Both the position numbers and the translations under genes were made by a program. Source: Rhodospirillaceae bacterium (GTDB taxonomy: Bacteria > Pseudomonadota > Alphaproteobacteria > Bin65). Taken from it: a DNA stretch of 55,944 nucleotides. Of this stretch, positions 9,008-18,096 are shown piece by piece. The stretch spans positions 1 through 55,944 of the forward strand of contig JAPOST010000017.1 of the NCBI GenBank assembly GCA_026709535.1, written 5' to 3'. The notes beneath the pieces are model-generated. The model saw only the letters and a program-made list of their open reading frames with translations, searched no databases and was not told where the DNA came from. The number at the start of each line of letters is the position of its first letter. Within the stretch, counting starts at the first letter, position 1.

Positions 9008-10111
9008 TCACGCCTGCCATTCTTCGCGGACAGCCGGAACCGCCTCTTCTGCAAGATATTCCGCCTTCAGCTTGGCTGCGCGCTCGGGATCCAGCCGTTT
9101 GAGCGCCCAGACCGCTGCGCCGCGCACGAGGGCGGCTGAATCGCCAAGCCGCCGCGCGGCGGCGGTGGCCAATAAAGGCGTCCCGGAGTTGCCGATTGCG
9201 ATCAGAACGTTACGGATGAACCGGTCCCGCCCGATCCGCTTGATGGCTGACTTCCGGAATAGCGTGCGGAAGTCGGCATCGTCCAGGTCCACTAGGTCGG
9301 CGAGTCGCGGGCTGCTGAGTTCCGCTCGAGGCAGGAACGCGTATTCTGCTGTCTGCGTGGCAAACCTGTTCCAGGGGCACACCGCCAAGCAGTCGTCACA
9401 ACCATAGATCCGGTTTCCCATCAACGGACGCAGATCACGCGGCACAGGCCCCTTGTGTTCTATTGTCAGATAGCTGATGCATCGCCGCGCATCGATCTGG
9501 CCCGGTGCGGGAAACGCGTCGGTGGGGCAAACATCCAGGCAGGCGCGACACGAACCGCAATGATCCGCTTCAGACGGATCAGAAGGCAACTTGAGCGTGG
9601 TCATCACCATGCCTAGAAAAAGCCAGCTGCCGAAGTCCCGGGACACCAGATTGGTGTGCTTGCCTTGCCAGCCCAAACCGGCGCGGGCCGCCAAGGGTTT
9701 TTCCATCAGGGGTGCCGTATCAACGAAGACCTTGACTTCCGACCGGAATTTTTCGGCGATCCACCGCGCCAGGATCTTCAGGCGTTTCTTGATGACGTCA
9801 TGATAGTCCTCGTTCCGGGCGTAGACAGAAATAATGCCGCGATCCTGGCGCGACAGAGCTGCCAGCGGGTCTCCCGGCGGTCCGTAATTCACACCCAGCA
9901 TGATCACAGACCGGGCGGGCGGCCACAGGCAATCGGGCGACCTGCGGCTATCGCGAGTGTCATGGAGCCAGCCCATGTCACCTTGATAGCCGCGCTGCAG
10001 GAAACCATCCAGGTCAGCCCCGATATTTTGGGGCAGGGTTGCCGATGTCACCCGAACAGCATCGAAACCCAGTGCAAGGGCTTTTGTGTCGATTTGGCCG
10101 CGGAGCGTCAT
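9008..10111 (-). CDS. queG: Epoxyqueuosine reductase
   Basis: Catalyses the last step of queuosine synthesis in tRNA, reducing epoxyqueuosine with cobalamin and two [4Fe-4S] clusters. The 367-residue protein shows both cluster motifs, [16 protein letters not shown] and [19 protein letters not shown]-like tail follows ([20 protein letters not shown]). ATG 10111 was chosen because [17 protein letters not shown] matches a family start; the open frame extends further up into queF but without conserved sequence. queF lies 23 bases upstream on the same strand, so both belong to one queuosine operon. The stop faces the msrA stop, with three bases between them. Confidence 0.94.
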   Translation of the reverse strand: MTLRGQIDTKALALGFDAVRVTSATLPQNIGADLDGFLQRGYQGDMGWLHDTRDSRRSPDCLWPPARSVIMLGVNYGPPGDPLAALSRQDRGIISVYARNEDYHDVIKKRLKILARWIAEKFRSEVKVFVDTAPLMEKPLAARAGLGWQGKHTNLVSRDFGSWLFLGMVMTTLKLPSDPSEADHCGSCRACLDVCPTDAFPAPGQIDARRCISYLTIEHKGPVPRDLRPLMGNRIYGCDDCLAVCPWNRFATQTAEYAFLPRAELSSPRLADLVDLDDADFRTLFRKSAIKRIGRDRFIRNVLIAIGNSGTPLLATAAARRLGDSAALVRGAAVWALKRLDPERAAKLKAEYLAEEAVPAVREEWQA

Positions 10112-10133
10112 GAAATCGGCTCGGATGGTGCGA

Positions 10134-10601
10134 TCAACCCCGACCACGATAGGCAGGGACGCCCTGATCCGGGAGCCATAGACTCTCCGGCGGCGGCCCG
10201 GTTTGCCAGAACACATCGATCGGGATACCGCCGCGCGGATACCAGTAGCCGCCAATGCGCAGCCATTGAGGCGATAGTTCGGTCACTAGTCGTTCGGCCA
10301 CGCTGACGGTGCATGCCTCGTGAAACGCCCCATGATTGCGGAAGGATGCCAGAAACAGCTTGAGCGACTTGCTTTCGACAATCCTTTCATCCGGCACATA
10401 GTCGATGACCAGATGAGCGAAATCCGGATGGCTGGTCAATGGGCACAACGATGTGAATTCCGGGCAGACGAAGCGCACCAGATAGGTCTTGCCGGGATGT
10501 GGATTGGCCACGGCCTCCAATACCGCTTTGTCTGGCGACGCCGGAATTTCCGTCGGTTGACCAAGCTTTGTGAGTGCGTTTATTTCGATCGCATCAGTCA
10601 T
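10134..10601 (-). CDS. queF: NADPH-dependent 7-cyano-7-deazaguanine reductase
   Basis: Reduces preQ0 to preQ1 in queuosine synthesis. The 155-residue single-domain (YkvM-like) form shows the catalytic cysteine region [19 protein letters not shown], the QueF signature [20 protein letters not shown] and the C-terminal [12 protein letters not shown]. It comes immediately before queG, the final enzyme of the same pathway. I looked for a preQ1 riboswitch in the 108 bases upstream and saw none. Confidence 0.94.
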   Translation of the reverse strand: MTDAIEINALTKLGQPTEIPASPDKAVLEAVANPHPGKTYLVRFVCPEFTSLCPLTSHPDFAHLVIDYVPDERIVESKSLKLFLASFRNHGAFHEACTVSVAERLVTELSPQWLRIGGYWYPRGGIPIDVFWQTGPPPESLWLPDQGVPAYRGRG

Positions 10602-10709
10602 ACTGCGAACTCCGGTGCAGATGCCATTCCAGTTTCAGACAGCCAGGAGCCTGACTCTTCATCACCGTGATTGCGCGTTTCGTGTTTTCCCATCAGGGGT
10701 CGGACACTC

Positions 10710-11606
10710 TCAGGATTGAGGCGTATGCGGCGGCGCAGTACAGATTGTCTCGTAGGCAAAGCGTTCGCTGATCAGCCCGTTGTATTCAAAGATATCGAGC
10801 GTTGCCTCGAATGCTTCCGTTGTAATCTCGATATGAGGGGTCCAGCAACCAAGTTGCTGATAGGTGGCAATACATTTTTCCAGCACGGCCAGATCGATTT
10901 TTGGGAAATAGGGCTTCTCGGCCCCCGCGATTTCCGACGCAGGCGCATCGTTGATATACCGGCGTGTCTTGCGGTAGGCGCGTGTGAACGCTTTTGCCGC
11001 GTCAGTCTCCAGCCACGCCGGCAACGCACACAGGCTGGAGAAGCCGCAAGGACCAATCTGCTTGCCGACCTGCGCCACGACATGCCCAACTCCATCCGCT
11101 TCCAGTTGTTGCGGGAAGGGGCCTTGCTGCTGGACATACTGGCCTTGTCCGTCGCGAAAGGCGCGGTCGATGTCTGCAGCGTTTCCGGGATTGAGGATAT
11201 TGAGCTTGTCATAGACGATACCGGCCTTGTGGCAAGCGTACTTGAACATCGCGAGGGGCTGTCCACCACCGAACAGTACAACCTCGGCACCCTCCAGCTT
11301 GTCCCAGGTAAAGGCCGAGTCAGGCTCGCGACCGGTGAGGAAGAATCCGTCCATCTCGTTGATCTGGGCAAAATGGACCACGGCCGGGCCCTCACCATGA
11401 TTCCCTGAATCGAAACCTTGGCTCAGTGCTGACTGCACGACATGCGCGGAACCGTCTTTCAATGCGTCAATGGCTGACTTTCCGGGAACGGCCACAGACC
11501 AATCCGCTTCCAGTCCCTCTTCGGCGAGAAACCCTCCCGACATCATCGAAATCAACGGAGAATAGAAAGCCGAAAACAGTGTGAACTGTATGTTGATCTT
11601 GGTCAT
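10710..11606 (-). CDS. NMT1/ThiY-like ABC substrate-binding protein without signal peptide
   Basis: A 298-residue protein of the NMT1/SsuA-like periplasmic binding fold. Typical features are IQFTLFSAFYSPL at the start, DGSAHVVQSALSQGF and GQPLAMFKYACHKAGI. The start at ATG 11606 gives no hydrophobic leader, and upstream in-frame sequence does not add one, so export is doubtful unless the start is misjudged. No permease or ATPase gene lies beside it. It precedes queF-queG on the same strand with a 108-base gap and may or may not be cotranscribed. Ligand unknown. Confidence 0.75.
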   Translation of the reverse strand: MTKINIQFTLFSAFYSPLISMMSGGFLAEEGLEADWSVAVPGKSAIDALKDGSAHVVQSALSQGFDSGNHGEGPAVVHFAQINEMDGFFLTGREPDSAFTWDKLEGAEVVLFGGGQPLAMFKYACHKAGIVYDKLNILNPGNAADIDRAFRDGQGQYVQQQGPFPQQLEADGVGHVVAQVGKQIGPCGFSSLCALPAWLETDAAKAFTRAYRKTRRYINDAPASEIAGAEKPYFPKIDLAVLEKCIATYQQLGCWTPHIEITTEAFEATLDIFEYNGLISERFAYETICTAPPHTPQS

Positions 11607-12767
11607 GCGTTCGGGTGATCCTCTGAGACGGGGAACAGGAGTCCTACGAGACAAAGACAACGCCGTCCATCAGCTTGTTGGCTGTCCGCAGAATTACCGC
11701 GCTGACGATGGTCGCGCCATCCGCTATCGTGGCCCAAGTGCCGGGTTTCCCGCTTTGGACCGTCTTCCGGAACCATCACAATTTCAGCGGCAGCGATGCG
11801 ATGGCGCGCGAGCGTCTCCAGCATCCCGAGGCAGGTCCCGACCCGACAGGCGCACGACACGACACCCCGTCGTTTCGTTGCAACTCTTGTTGGCCAACAG
11901 CGCTGCAGTCTCCCGGATGTCGGCGGTCTGACGTCCAGTCAGACGACAGCCCGAGAAGATGATCGACTTCAGGGCGATGATGCGCCTGACCGCGCGCCGA
12001 GCCAACCGAAGAAAATGCTTGCGTCACCAGGGGCGTCCACACACGGTGCCCACATATGCCTGAAGGCCTCCGGTCATGGTTTGTGTGCCTGTTGCCAGAC
12101 CAGATGTCTGTCGCCCTTGGCTATCGTTTGCCTGCCGCAATACTGGCATATACCCTTCAGCCAAGCTTGGACTTCGGCGCATTCGCCGTCAACGATTGCG
12201 TGCCTCGTCAAGCAATAGCTTCATCGCTCCAGATACCGGAATCGCCGTCACTCGTTCCAGCAGCGCCACCGCCTAGTGTCGGGACACGGTAGGGTAGTCC
12301 GTCAGGAAATCGTCGAGCCGGTCCCTCGCCTCAAGATGCGCACCGGAACCCGGGTTCCCGCGAACACAGGGGTCCCCCCAAGATGTCGGGGTTGCGTTCG
12401 ATCAACGTCGTATCGGTCCTCGCACAGCGCGTCTAGGTTCGACAGCATCTCCGCATCGCTCGCGCTGCTTGACCGACATCTCCGACAGAGCCTCGGTCAA
12501 ACCAGCTGCCGAAGCTGGTGAGATGCATGTCGATGACGTCCATTTCGACTTTCGGCAGCCGGGGAAGCACCATGCTCATCGTGCACCTGAACGAAGATTG
12601 CATGACCACCGGCGCTATCGCCGATTTCACCCGCAGCCTTTGCGTTTCCTTGAATTTGGACCAGGTTCCATCCGGGAATCGGAGAAATTATAGGCTGGAT
12701 TTTTTCGGGCTGCCGCCCGATGCTAGACGGGTGGAATTCTTCCACACCAAGGGAGGGGAGAAAAATC
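11607..12767. other. 1.16-kb stretch with degenerate coding traces only
   Basis: No intact gene is convincing here. On the minus strand, short blocks in different frames look protein-like and appear in order: ALKSIIFSGCRLTGRQTAD and ETAALLANKSCNETTG (about 11850-11990), GTCLGMLETLARHRIAAA (about 11780-11835), then TIADGATIVSAVILRTAN running to a stop near 11645. Further up, minus-strand ICQYCGRQTIAKGDRHLVW (about 12080-12170) looks like a zinc-binding fragment. I cannot name the parent gene or genes. The last 100 bases include the strong ribosome binding site GGGAGGGGAG of the next gene. Confidence 0.5.
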
Positions 12768-13970
12768 ATGCAGAAAGTTTCCACGAGCTTGATCCTAGCA
12801 GGCACGGTTGCCCTGGCGGGGGCCGCCGAAGCGCGCGAATACAGGGTTGGTTTCATTGCGCCGAAGTCCGGCGGCGCCGCACAGCTTGGCGAAGCTCTCG
12901 AAAGGGGCGCTCGGCTCTACATCAAGCTGCACCAGAAGGATTTGGGCGAGCATACCGTGAAGCTGATCGTCCGTGACTCAAAACGGCCGGGTGGGCCCTT
13001 CGCCAAGGCAGCAGCCCAAGAACTCATCGCGCGGGAGAAAGTCGACATTCTCGGCGGCGTGGTCTTTTCGCCTAACGCCATGTCAATCGCTCCCCTCGCC
13101 ACGGCCGGCAAGGTGCCGTTCGTCGTGATGAATGCCGGAACGTCATGGATTACCAAGCTGTCCCCGAACATCGTCCGCGTGTCGTTCACGATGTGGCAGG
13201 CCGGCTTCATCATGGGTGAACACGCCGCCAGGGCTCTGGGCTGCAAGACCGCCATCTCCGGCTACACCAATTATCCCCCGGGCAAGGACAGTGCCGCCGC
13301 CTTCAAGCGCGGCTTTGAAGGTTCCGGCGGCAAGGTGATCGATTCGATCCCCATGGGAGGCCCGCGCAACGCGCCGGATTTCACGCCGTTCTTCCAGCGG
13401 GTGAAAGACAAGAGGCCGAATTGTTTCTTCGTGTTTGTTCCCGGCGGCAACCACGCCGCCGCTGCCTCCAAAACGTATGTTGCGCTGAACATGAAGGCAG
13501 CCAATATCAAGTTCATCGGCCCTGGCGATCTCACACATGACCTGCAGTTGCAGAGCATCGGGCCGGCCATCGCCGGCACCACAATCGCCGTGCACTATCA
13601 TGCCGATCTCAGGAACAATGCCAACGACGCCTACAAGAAGGCGTTCGCGGTCGAATACGGCGCAAAGGCAGTGCCCGATTTCGTGAGCATTGGCGGCTAT
13701 GATGGCATGGCGGCGGTATTTGCGGTCATCAAGGCGGCAAAGGGCGGGAACATCACGGCGGAGGGCGCGCTGAAGACGCTCAAGGGTTGGACCCATGACA
13801 GCCCTCGCGGCAAGATCATGATCGACCCGACCACCCGCGATATCGTTCAGAACATCTATATCGCGAACGTCGTCAACGATAACGGCATCCTGCGCCACCA
13901 GACGATCAAGACGATCCCGGGCGTGAAGGACAAGTGCAAGGAACTGGGCATCGGCCGCTGCGGAAAATAG
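12768..13970 (+). CDS. Liv-type ABC transporter substrate-binding protein
   Basis: A 400-residue periplasmic binding protein of the Leu/Ile/Val-BP fold (Peripla_BP_6). The signal peptide is clear: MQKVSTSLILAG, a hydrophobic core, then AEA-RE as the likely cleavage site near residue 23. ATG 12768 has GGGAGGGGAG upstream. It heads a five-gene transporter operon with livH, livM, livG and livF, and a 12-bp hairpin lies just after it. The real ligand cannot be read from sequence, since this family carries amino acids, amides, urea and aromatic acids. Two cysteines near the C-terminus (KDKCKELGIGRCGK) could form a disulfide. Confidence 0.88.
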   Translation: MQKVSTSLILAGTVALAGAAEAREYRVGFIAPKSGGAAQLGEALERGARLYIKLHQKDLGEHTVKLIVRDSKRPGGPFAKAAAQELIAREKVDILGGVVFSPNAMSIAPLATAGKVPFVVMNAGTSWITKLSPNIVRVSFTMWQAGFIMGEHAARALGCKTAISGYTNYPPGKDSAAAFKRGFEGSGGKVIDSIPMGGPRNAPDFTPFFQRVKDKRPNCFFVFVPGGNHAAAASKTYVALNMKAANIKFIGPGDLTHDLQLQSIGPAIAGTTIAVHYHADLRNNANDAYKKAFAVEYGAKAVPDFVSIGGYDGMAAVFAVIKAAKGGNITAEGALKTLKGWTHDSPRGKIMIDPTTRDIVQNIYIANVVNDNGILRHQTIKTIPGVKDKCKELGIGRCGK

Positions 13971-13982
13971 CGACCCGGATTA

Positions 13983-14011
13983 GTGCCCCCTCCCCTGGCG
14001 GGAGGGGGCAC
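13983..14011. promoter_or_regulatory. Perfect 12-bp hairpin between binding protein and livH
   Basis: GTGCCCCCTCCC and GGGAGGGGGCAC form a perfect 12-bp stem with a 5-base loop, starting 12 bases after the binding protein stop. No T-run follows (GGCATTTGCG), so a full intrinsic terminator is unlikely. The place and shape fit an mRNA-stabilising or partial-attenuation hairpin that would keep the binding protein more abundant than the permease subunits. Confidence 0.65.
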
Positions 14012-14117
14012 GGCATTTGCGAAGAGGCGATTGCGACGCGGTATCAACCGACTCCTCGCCCTGAACCTCTGTCAACAGGGCAAGTGAGTATCCCGGAAAT
14101 CGTTCAACGCTAGACCT

Positions 14118-14999
14118 ATGGACCAGGTTCTCGACATCGCCACGACGATCCTCGTTTTCGGCGTGGCCTATGCGATGCTGCTTTTCATCATCTCGGTGGG
14201 CTTGTCGATCACGATGGGCTTGATGGGATTCGTAAATCTGGCCCACGGTGCGTTCGCCATGGTCGGGGGCTATGTCACGGTCAAGCTGGTGACACCCTTG
14301 GGGATACCCTACTTGCTGGCCTTGGTGATCGCCTTCATGGCGGTCGCGGCTTTCGGCGTCGTGATGGAGCGCCTGTTGTATCGCTGGGTCTTTGATCGAC
14401 CGGAACTGGATCATGTGCTTTTTACCATCGGCCTGGTGTTTATCTCGGTCTTTGCTGTCACCGGCATCTGGGGGCCGGATCCGCAGAACATCCAGTTGCC
14501 CAAGATCCTGCAGGGTGACCTCAACCTCGGCGTCAAGAGTATTCCGGTCTATCGGGCCTTCATGATCATCGCTGGCGGGGCCATCGTTCTGACGTTGTTC
14601 TACGGACTGGAACGGACGCGAATCGGTGCCCAGGTGCGCGCGGCGGTCGACAACCGCCGGATGGCAGAATCCTGCGGAATCCCAACCGGCCGCCTGTTCA
14701 CTGTCATCTTCGCACTGGGCAGCGGCATGGCAGCGCTGGGTGGAGGGCTCGGCATCCAGATACTGGGCGGGCTGAAACCGGTCTTCGCGTTTGAATATCT
14801 GGTAATCTTTCTGATCGTCGTGGCTGTCGGCGGCCTGGGAAATGTCCGGGGCACCTTTTATGCCGCGCTCGTCCTCGGCATCATCGATTTCGCCGGAAAA
14901 TATTTCCTGCCCGAGGGCGGCGGTTTTTTCATCTATGGCGTCACCTTCATCATCCTGCTGTGGCGGCCTCAAGGGTTGTTCGGGAAGGCGCAAAGATGA
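14118..14999 (+). CDS. livH: Branched-chain amino acid type ABC permease LivH
   Basis: A 293-residue inner-membrane permease with about eight hydrophobic segments. Family marks are GLMGFVNLAHGAFAMVGGYV near 35-54 and the cytoplasmic ATPase-contact loop RTRIGAQVRAAVDNRRMAESCGI near 175. It starts 147 bases after the binding protein gene and ends in an ATGA overlap with livM, which implies translational coupling. It forms the membrane channel with LivM; the cargo is unknown. Confidence 0.9.
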   Translation: MDQVLDIATTILVFGVAYAMLLFIISVGLSITMGLMGFVNLAHGAFAMVGGYVTVKLVTPLGIPYLLALVIAFMAVAAFGVVMERLLYRWVFDRPELDHVLFTIGLVFISVFAVTGIWGPDPQNIQLPKILQGDLNLGVKSIPVYRAFMIIAGGAIVLTLFYGLERTRIGAQVRAAVDNRRMAESCGIPTGRLFTVIFALGSGMAALGGGLGIQILGGLKPVFAFEYLVIFLIVVAVGGLGNVRGTFYAALVLGIIDFAGKYFLPEGGGFFIYGVTFIILLWRPQGLFGKAQR

Positions 15000-15997
15000 G
15001 TGACGCAACGCCGTCGCCAGCTGCAACGGAACTGCTGCGCGCCCATCGTTTTCGGCTGATAGAATTGTTGCCGTGGGTGGTGGCAATTGCGGTTTATTTC
15101 CTGTTTCCCGGCTATCGCCTCATGGCGACGCAGATTCTGGTCCTGATCCTTTTCGCACTGTCGCTGGACCTCATCGTCGGCTATGCGGGGATCGTGTCGC
15201 TCGGCCACGCCGCCTTTTTTGGAACAGGGGCCTACGCGGCAGCGCTGCTCGCCAATGCGGGCTGGCAGGAACCGTTGACGGCCGTCGCCGTTGGCGCGGC
15301 CGCAGCTGGCGTCCTTGGCTACGTTTCCGGTTGGGTGGTTCTGCGCACCAAGGAACTGACGCTGCTGATGCTGACCATGGCGCTGGGCATCATGCTGTAT
15401 GAGCTTGCCAAGGACATGGACGAGATCACCGGTGGCTTCGACGGAATCAATTTCGAAAACAGTCCAATCTTGGGCCTTTTTGCCTTCGATCCGCTCTTCT
15501 TCACCAGCAACTACTGGTACGCCTTCGCTTTTCTGCTGATCGGATTTCTTGTCGTGCGTCTGATCGTCCATGCGCCCTTTGGCCAATCTCTGGTCGGCAT
15601 TCGCGAAAACGACAGGCGGATGCATGCGATCGGCACGCCGGTTCGGCAGCGCCGGCGCCACGTCTACACCATCGCGGCGACAATCGCCGGGATCGCCGGC
15701 GCCATCTGGGTGCAGGTACAGGGCAATATCACGATTGCAGTCTACGAGTTCGAGATGTCCGGCAACATCCTGATCATGGTTATCTTGGGCGGCGCTGGTC
15801 GGTTGTATGGTGCCTTCATCGGAGTGATCGTCTTCGCCATTCTGGAGAATATGACGGAAACCGTGCTGGGCACCGACCCGCCCTATTGGGAACTTCTGCT
15901 CGGCGTGGCGTTGGTGCTGACGGTCTTGTTTGCGCCAAAAGGATTGCTGGGCCTGTTTGATCCGTTTGTCCACAGGCTCCGGGGCAAGGCGCCGTGA
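14996..15997 (+). CDS. livM: Branched-chain amino acid type ABC permease LivM
   Basis: A 333-residue inner-membrane permease with a hydrophilic N-terminus of about 30 residues and then some nine hydrophobic segments. Marks are YAGIVSLGHAAFFGTGAYAA and the loop GQSLVGIRENDRRMHAIGTP. ATG 14996 overlaps the livH stop (ATGA); the open frame extends 36 bases further up into livH but without conserved content. Its own stop overlaps the GTG of livG. Confidence 0.9.
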   Translation: MSDATPSPAATELLRAHRFRLIELLPWVVAIAVYFLFPGYRLMATQILVLILFALSLDLIVGYAGIVSLGHAAFFGTGAYAAALLANAGWQEPLTAVAVGAAAAGVLGYVSGWVVLRTKELTLLMLTMALGIMLYELAKDMDEITGGFDGINFENSPILGLFAFDPLFFTSNYWYAFAFLLIGFLVVRLIVHAPFGQSLVGIRENDRRMHAIGTPVRQRRRHVYTIAATIAGIAGAIWVQVQGNITIAVYEFEMSGNILIMVILGGAGRLYGAFIGVIVFAILENMTETVLGTDPPYWELLLGVALVLTVLFAPKGLLGLFDPFVHRLRGKAP

Positions 15998-16761
15998 CTG
16001 CGGTTCTGGAAACTCGAGGCCTGTCGAAGAGTTTCGGCGCGCTGGAGGTCGCCCGATCGATTGATTTTGCGCTGAAGCCCGGGGCGCGTCATGCCCTCAT
16101 CGGCCCGAACGGGGCCGGGAAGACAACACTGGTCAATCTGCTGACCGGCGCCTTGGTGCCTTCAACAGGGTCCGTCTTGCTGGACGGCGACGACATTACC
16201 ATCCTCGCAGAAAATCAAAGGGTGAAGCGCGGGCTAGTGCGCACCTTCCAGATCAACACGCTGTTCATGGGCCTGACCGTCCTGCAGAATGTATATCTGA
16301 CAGTAGCGGAGCGACTGGGCGTTTCCACAACCCTTTTCCGGCCCGTCGGCAGCCAGCCTGCAGTGGTTGCCGAGGCAGAGCGGGTACTGGAAACAATACA
16401 ACTGCACGAAGATGCTGGCCGGATCGTCAACGAGTTGCCGTATGGCCGCCAACGCTTGCTTGAAATCGCCATCGCCCTGGCGTTGGAGCCGCGGGTATTG
16501 TTGCTGGACGAACCCGCTGCCGGTGTGCCGAATGCCGAGTCGCATATCATCCTCGATGCGATTGCTGCCCTTCCTGACGACATTGCAGTCATGATCATCG
16601 AACATGACATGGATGTAGTCTTCCGCTTTGCCGAACGAATCACTGTGTTGGTTTCCGGAGGGATTCTGGCATCTGGTACGCCAGACGAGATTGCCGCCAG
16701 CGAAGAAGTCCGCGCCGTCTATCTGGGCTACAGCAACGGACCGGGGACGGGCGATGGCTGA
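15994..16761 (+). CDS. livG: Branched-chain amino acid type ABC ATPase LivG
   Basis: A 255-residue ABC ATPase. Walker A GPNGAGKTT is near residue 35, Walker B RVLLLDEPAAG near 168, and the H-loop histidine is in VMIIEHDMDVV. The ABC signature is unusual: PYGRQRLLEIAIAL replaces the common LSxGQ, as is frequent in LivG. The GTG start overlaps the livM stop (GTGA). It pairs with LivF to power import. Confidence 0.9.
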   Translation: MTAVLETRGLSKSFGALEVARSIDFALKPGARHALIGPNGAGKTTLVNLLTGALVPSTGSVLLDGDDITILAENQRVKRGLVRTFQINTLFMGLTVLQNVYLTVAERLGVSTTLFRPVGSQPAVVAEAERVLETIQLHEDAGRIVNELPYGRQRLLEIAIALALEPRVLLLDEPAAGVPNAESHIILDAIAALPDDIAVMIIEHDMDVVFRFAERITVLVSGGILASGTPDEIAASEEVRAVYLGYSNGPGTGDG

Positions 16762-17473
16762 TTTGCTGCTCTCGATGGAAGACGTGACGGCGGGGTATGG
16801 CGCTACGCGTGTGCTGGAGAACCTGTCGCTTGCGTTGGGCGACACGGACAGCCTGGCCGTCATCGGGCGGAATGGCGTCGGCAAATCCACCACCCTCGCC
16901 ACCATCATGGGACATACGACACTGCATTCCGGCGCAATTCGTTTTGCCGGAAGCGATGTTTCCCGCTGGCCGGTGCATCGCAGGGCCCGGGCCGGCATCG
17001 GCTACGTGCCGCAGGAACGGGAGATCTTTCCGTCGCTGACGGTGCGCGAAAATCTGTGGATCTGCGCCCGCCCGGCCGATCGGTCGACAGACTGGACCGA
17101 AGAGCGGATATTCGAACTGTTCCCCAATCTGAAGGCGCGGGCAGGAAATGACGGGAATCAGCTATCGGGCGGCGAGCAGCAGATGCTGGCTATTGCTCGG
17201 GCGCTGATGGCTAATCCACGCATCCTGTTGATGGACGAGCCGACAGAAGGTCTCGCTCCTGTCATTGTGGAAGAATTGGTGCGTATTCTTGCCGACCTGC
17301 GCGACGAGGCCGGGGTGGCCATGGTGCTGGTCGAGCAGAACAGCGCCATCGCCCTCGACTTCGCCGACCGGACCATCGTCCTGGACCGGGGTCGCGCGGT
17401 CTACGAAGGGCCGTCCCGGGTATTGCGCGACGATCCGGAAAAGCTGGAACGCCTCGTCGCCGTCGTCGGTTGA
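16754..17473 (+). CDS. livF: Branched-chain amino acid type ABC ATPase LivF
   Basis: A 239-residue ABC ATPase. Walker A GRNGVGKST is near residue 37, the signature LSGGEQQMLAIARAL near 137, Walker B RILLMDEPTEGLAP near 158 and the H-loop region VLVEQN. GIGYVPQEREIFPSLTV is typical of LivF. ATG 16754 lies within the last codons of livG, an 8-base overlap. It closes the transporter operon; the VOC gene follows 24 bases later. Confidence 0.9.
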   Translation: MADLLLSMEDVTAGYGATRVLENLSLALGDTDSLAVIGRNGVGKSTTLATIMGHTTLHSGAIRFAGSDVSRWPVHRRARAGIGYVPQEREIFPSLTVRENLWICARPADRSTDWTEERIFELFPNLKARAGNDGNQLSGGEQQMLAIARALMANPRILLMDEPTEGLAPVIVEELVRILADLRDEAGVAMVLVEQNSAIALDFADRTIVLDRGRAVYEGPSRVLRDDPEKLERLVAVVG

Positions 17474-17497
17474 CGCAGCGCGGAAGGGAGATGAGAC

Positions 17498-18096
17498 ATG
17501 CCCCGTGGGGTAATCGATTTCGAAGCCCTGGCCGGCGAAGGCGCCAAAGCCGTGCGCGCCAGGACGACGGAGGAAGATGTGCCCTTCGACATCAAGAAGA
17601 TCGGCCATGTTGTCCTGCAGGTGACTGACCTGGAACGGTCGGTGGAATTCTATACGAAGATGCTCGGCTTCCGGGTGTCCGACTACTACCCGGATACCAT
17701 GATGGACGGCGGCATGGTCTTCCTGCGGTGCAACGAAGACCATCACGGCGTGGCCCTGGTCGGCGCGACGGACAGGCCCTCCGACAGCGCGAGCATGCAC
17801 CATATGGCGTTCGAAGTCGCCACGATCGACAAGGTTCTGAAAGCGCGGGCGTATCTCCAGAATCCGGGGTATAAGTCGCTTTCGAAGGGCGGCGCCGCGC
17901 TGGTGCCCGGATCGCGGTGGCGTTCTGCGACCCGGACGGGTATTGGCCGGAACTCTGCCGGGGCCTGGATCAGGTCGGAGAAGACGGCAAGGTCAGGACG
18001 CCGGAAGAATGGTGCGAGGTCTTCAGCCTGGAAGAGGCGTTGGATAATGCGCCGCCCGGCCAGAATACCGCTCTGGTCGATCCCTCCTTCCGGTAG
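17498..18096 (+). pseudogene. Frameshifted VOC/glyoxalase-family gene
   Basis: The N-terminal frame shows a vicinal oxygen chelate protein: GHVVLQVTDLERSVEFYTKM and MHHMAFEVATIDKVLKAR. The match breaks near 17870-17885, and the family sequence resumes in another frame (FEGRRRAGARIAVAF, CDPDGYWPELCRGLDQV) up to TAG 18094. One missing base, or a sequencing error, explains it. Restored, the protein would be about 199 residues and could be a metal-dependent extradiol-type dioxygenase or glyoxalase-like enzyme. It follows livF by 24 bases with GGAAGGGAG as ribosome binding site, so it belongs to the transporter operon and hints that the cargo may be catabolised. Confidence 0.75.

Noticed and set aside
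10602-10709. Possible preQ1 riboswitch before queF
   Set aside because: No C-rich short hairpin and tail typical of preQ1 aptamers was visible.
13980-15086. 368-residue minus-strand frame rich in Asp, Gln and His
   Set aside because: Antisense of livH; composition is typical of shadow frames opposite membrane proteins.
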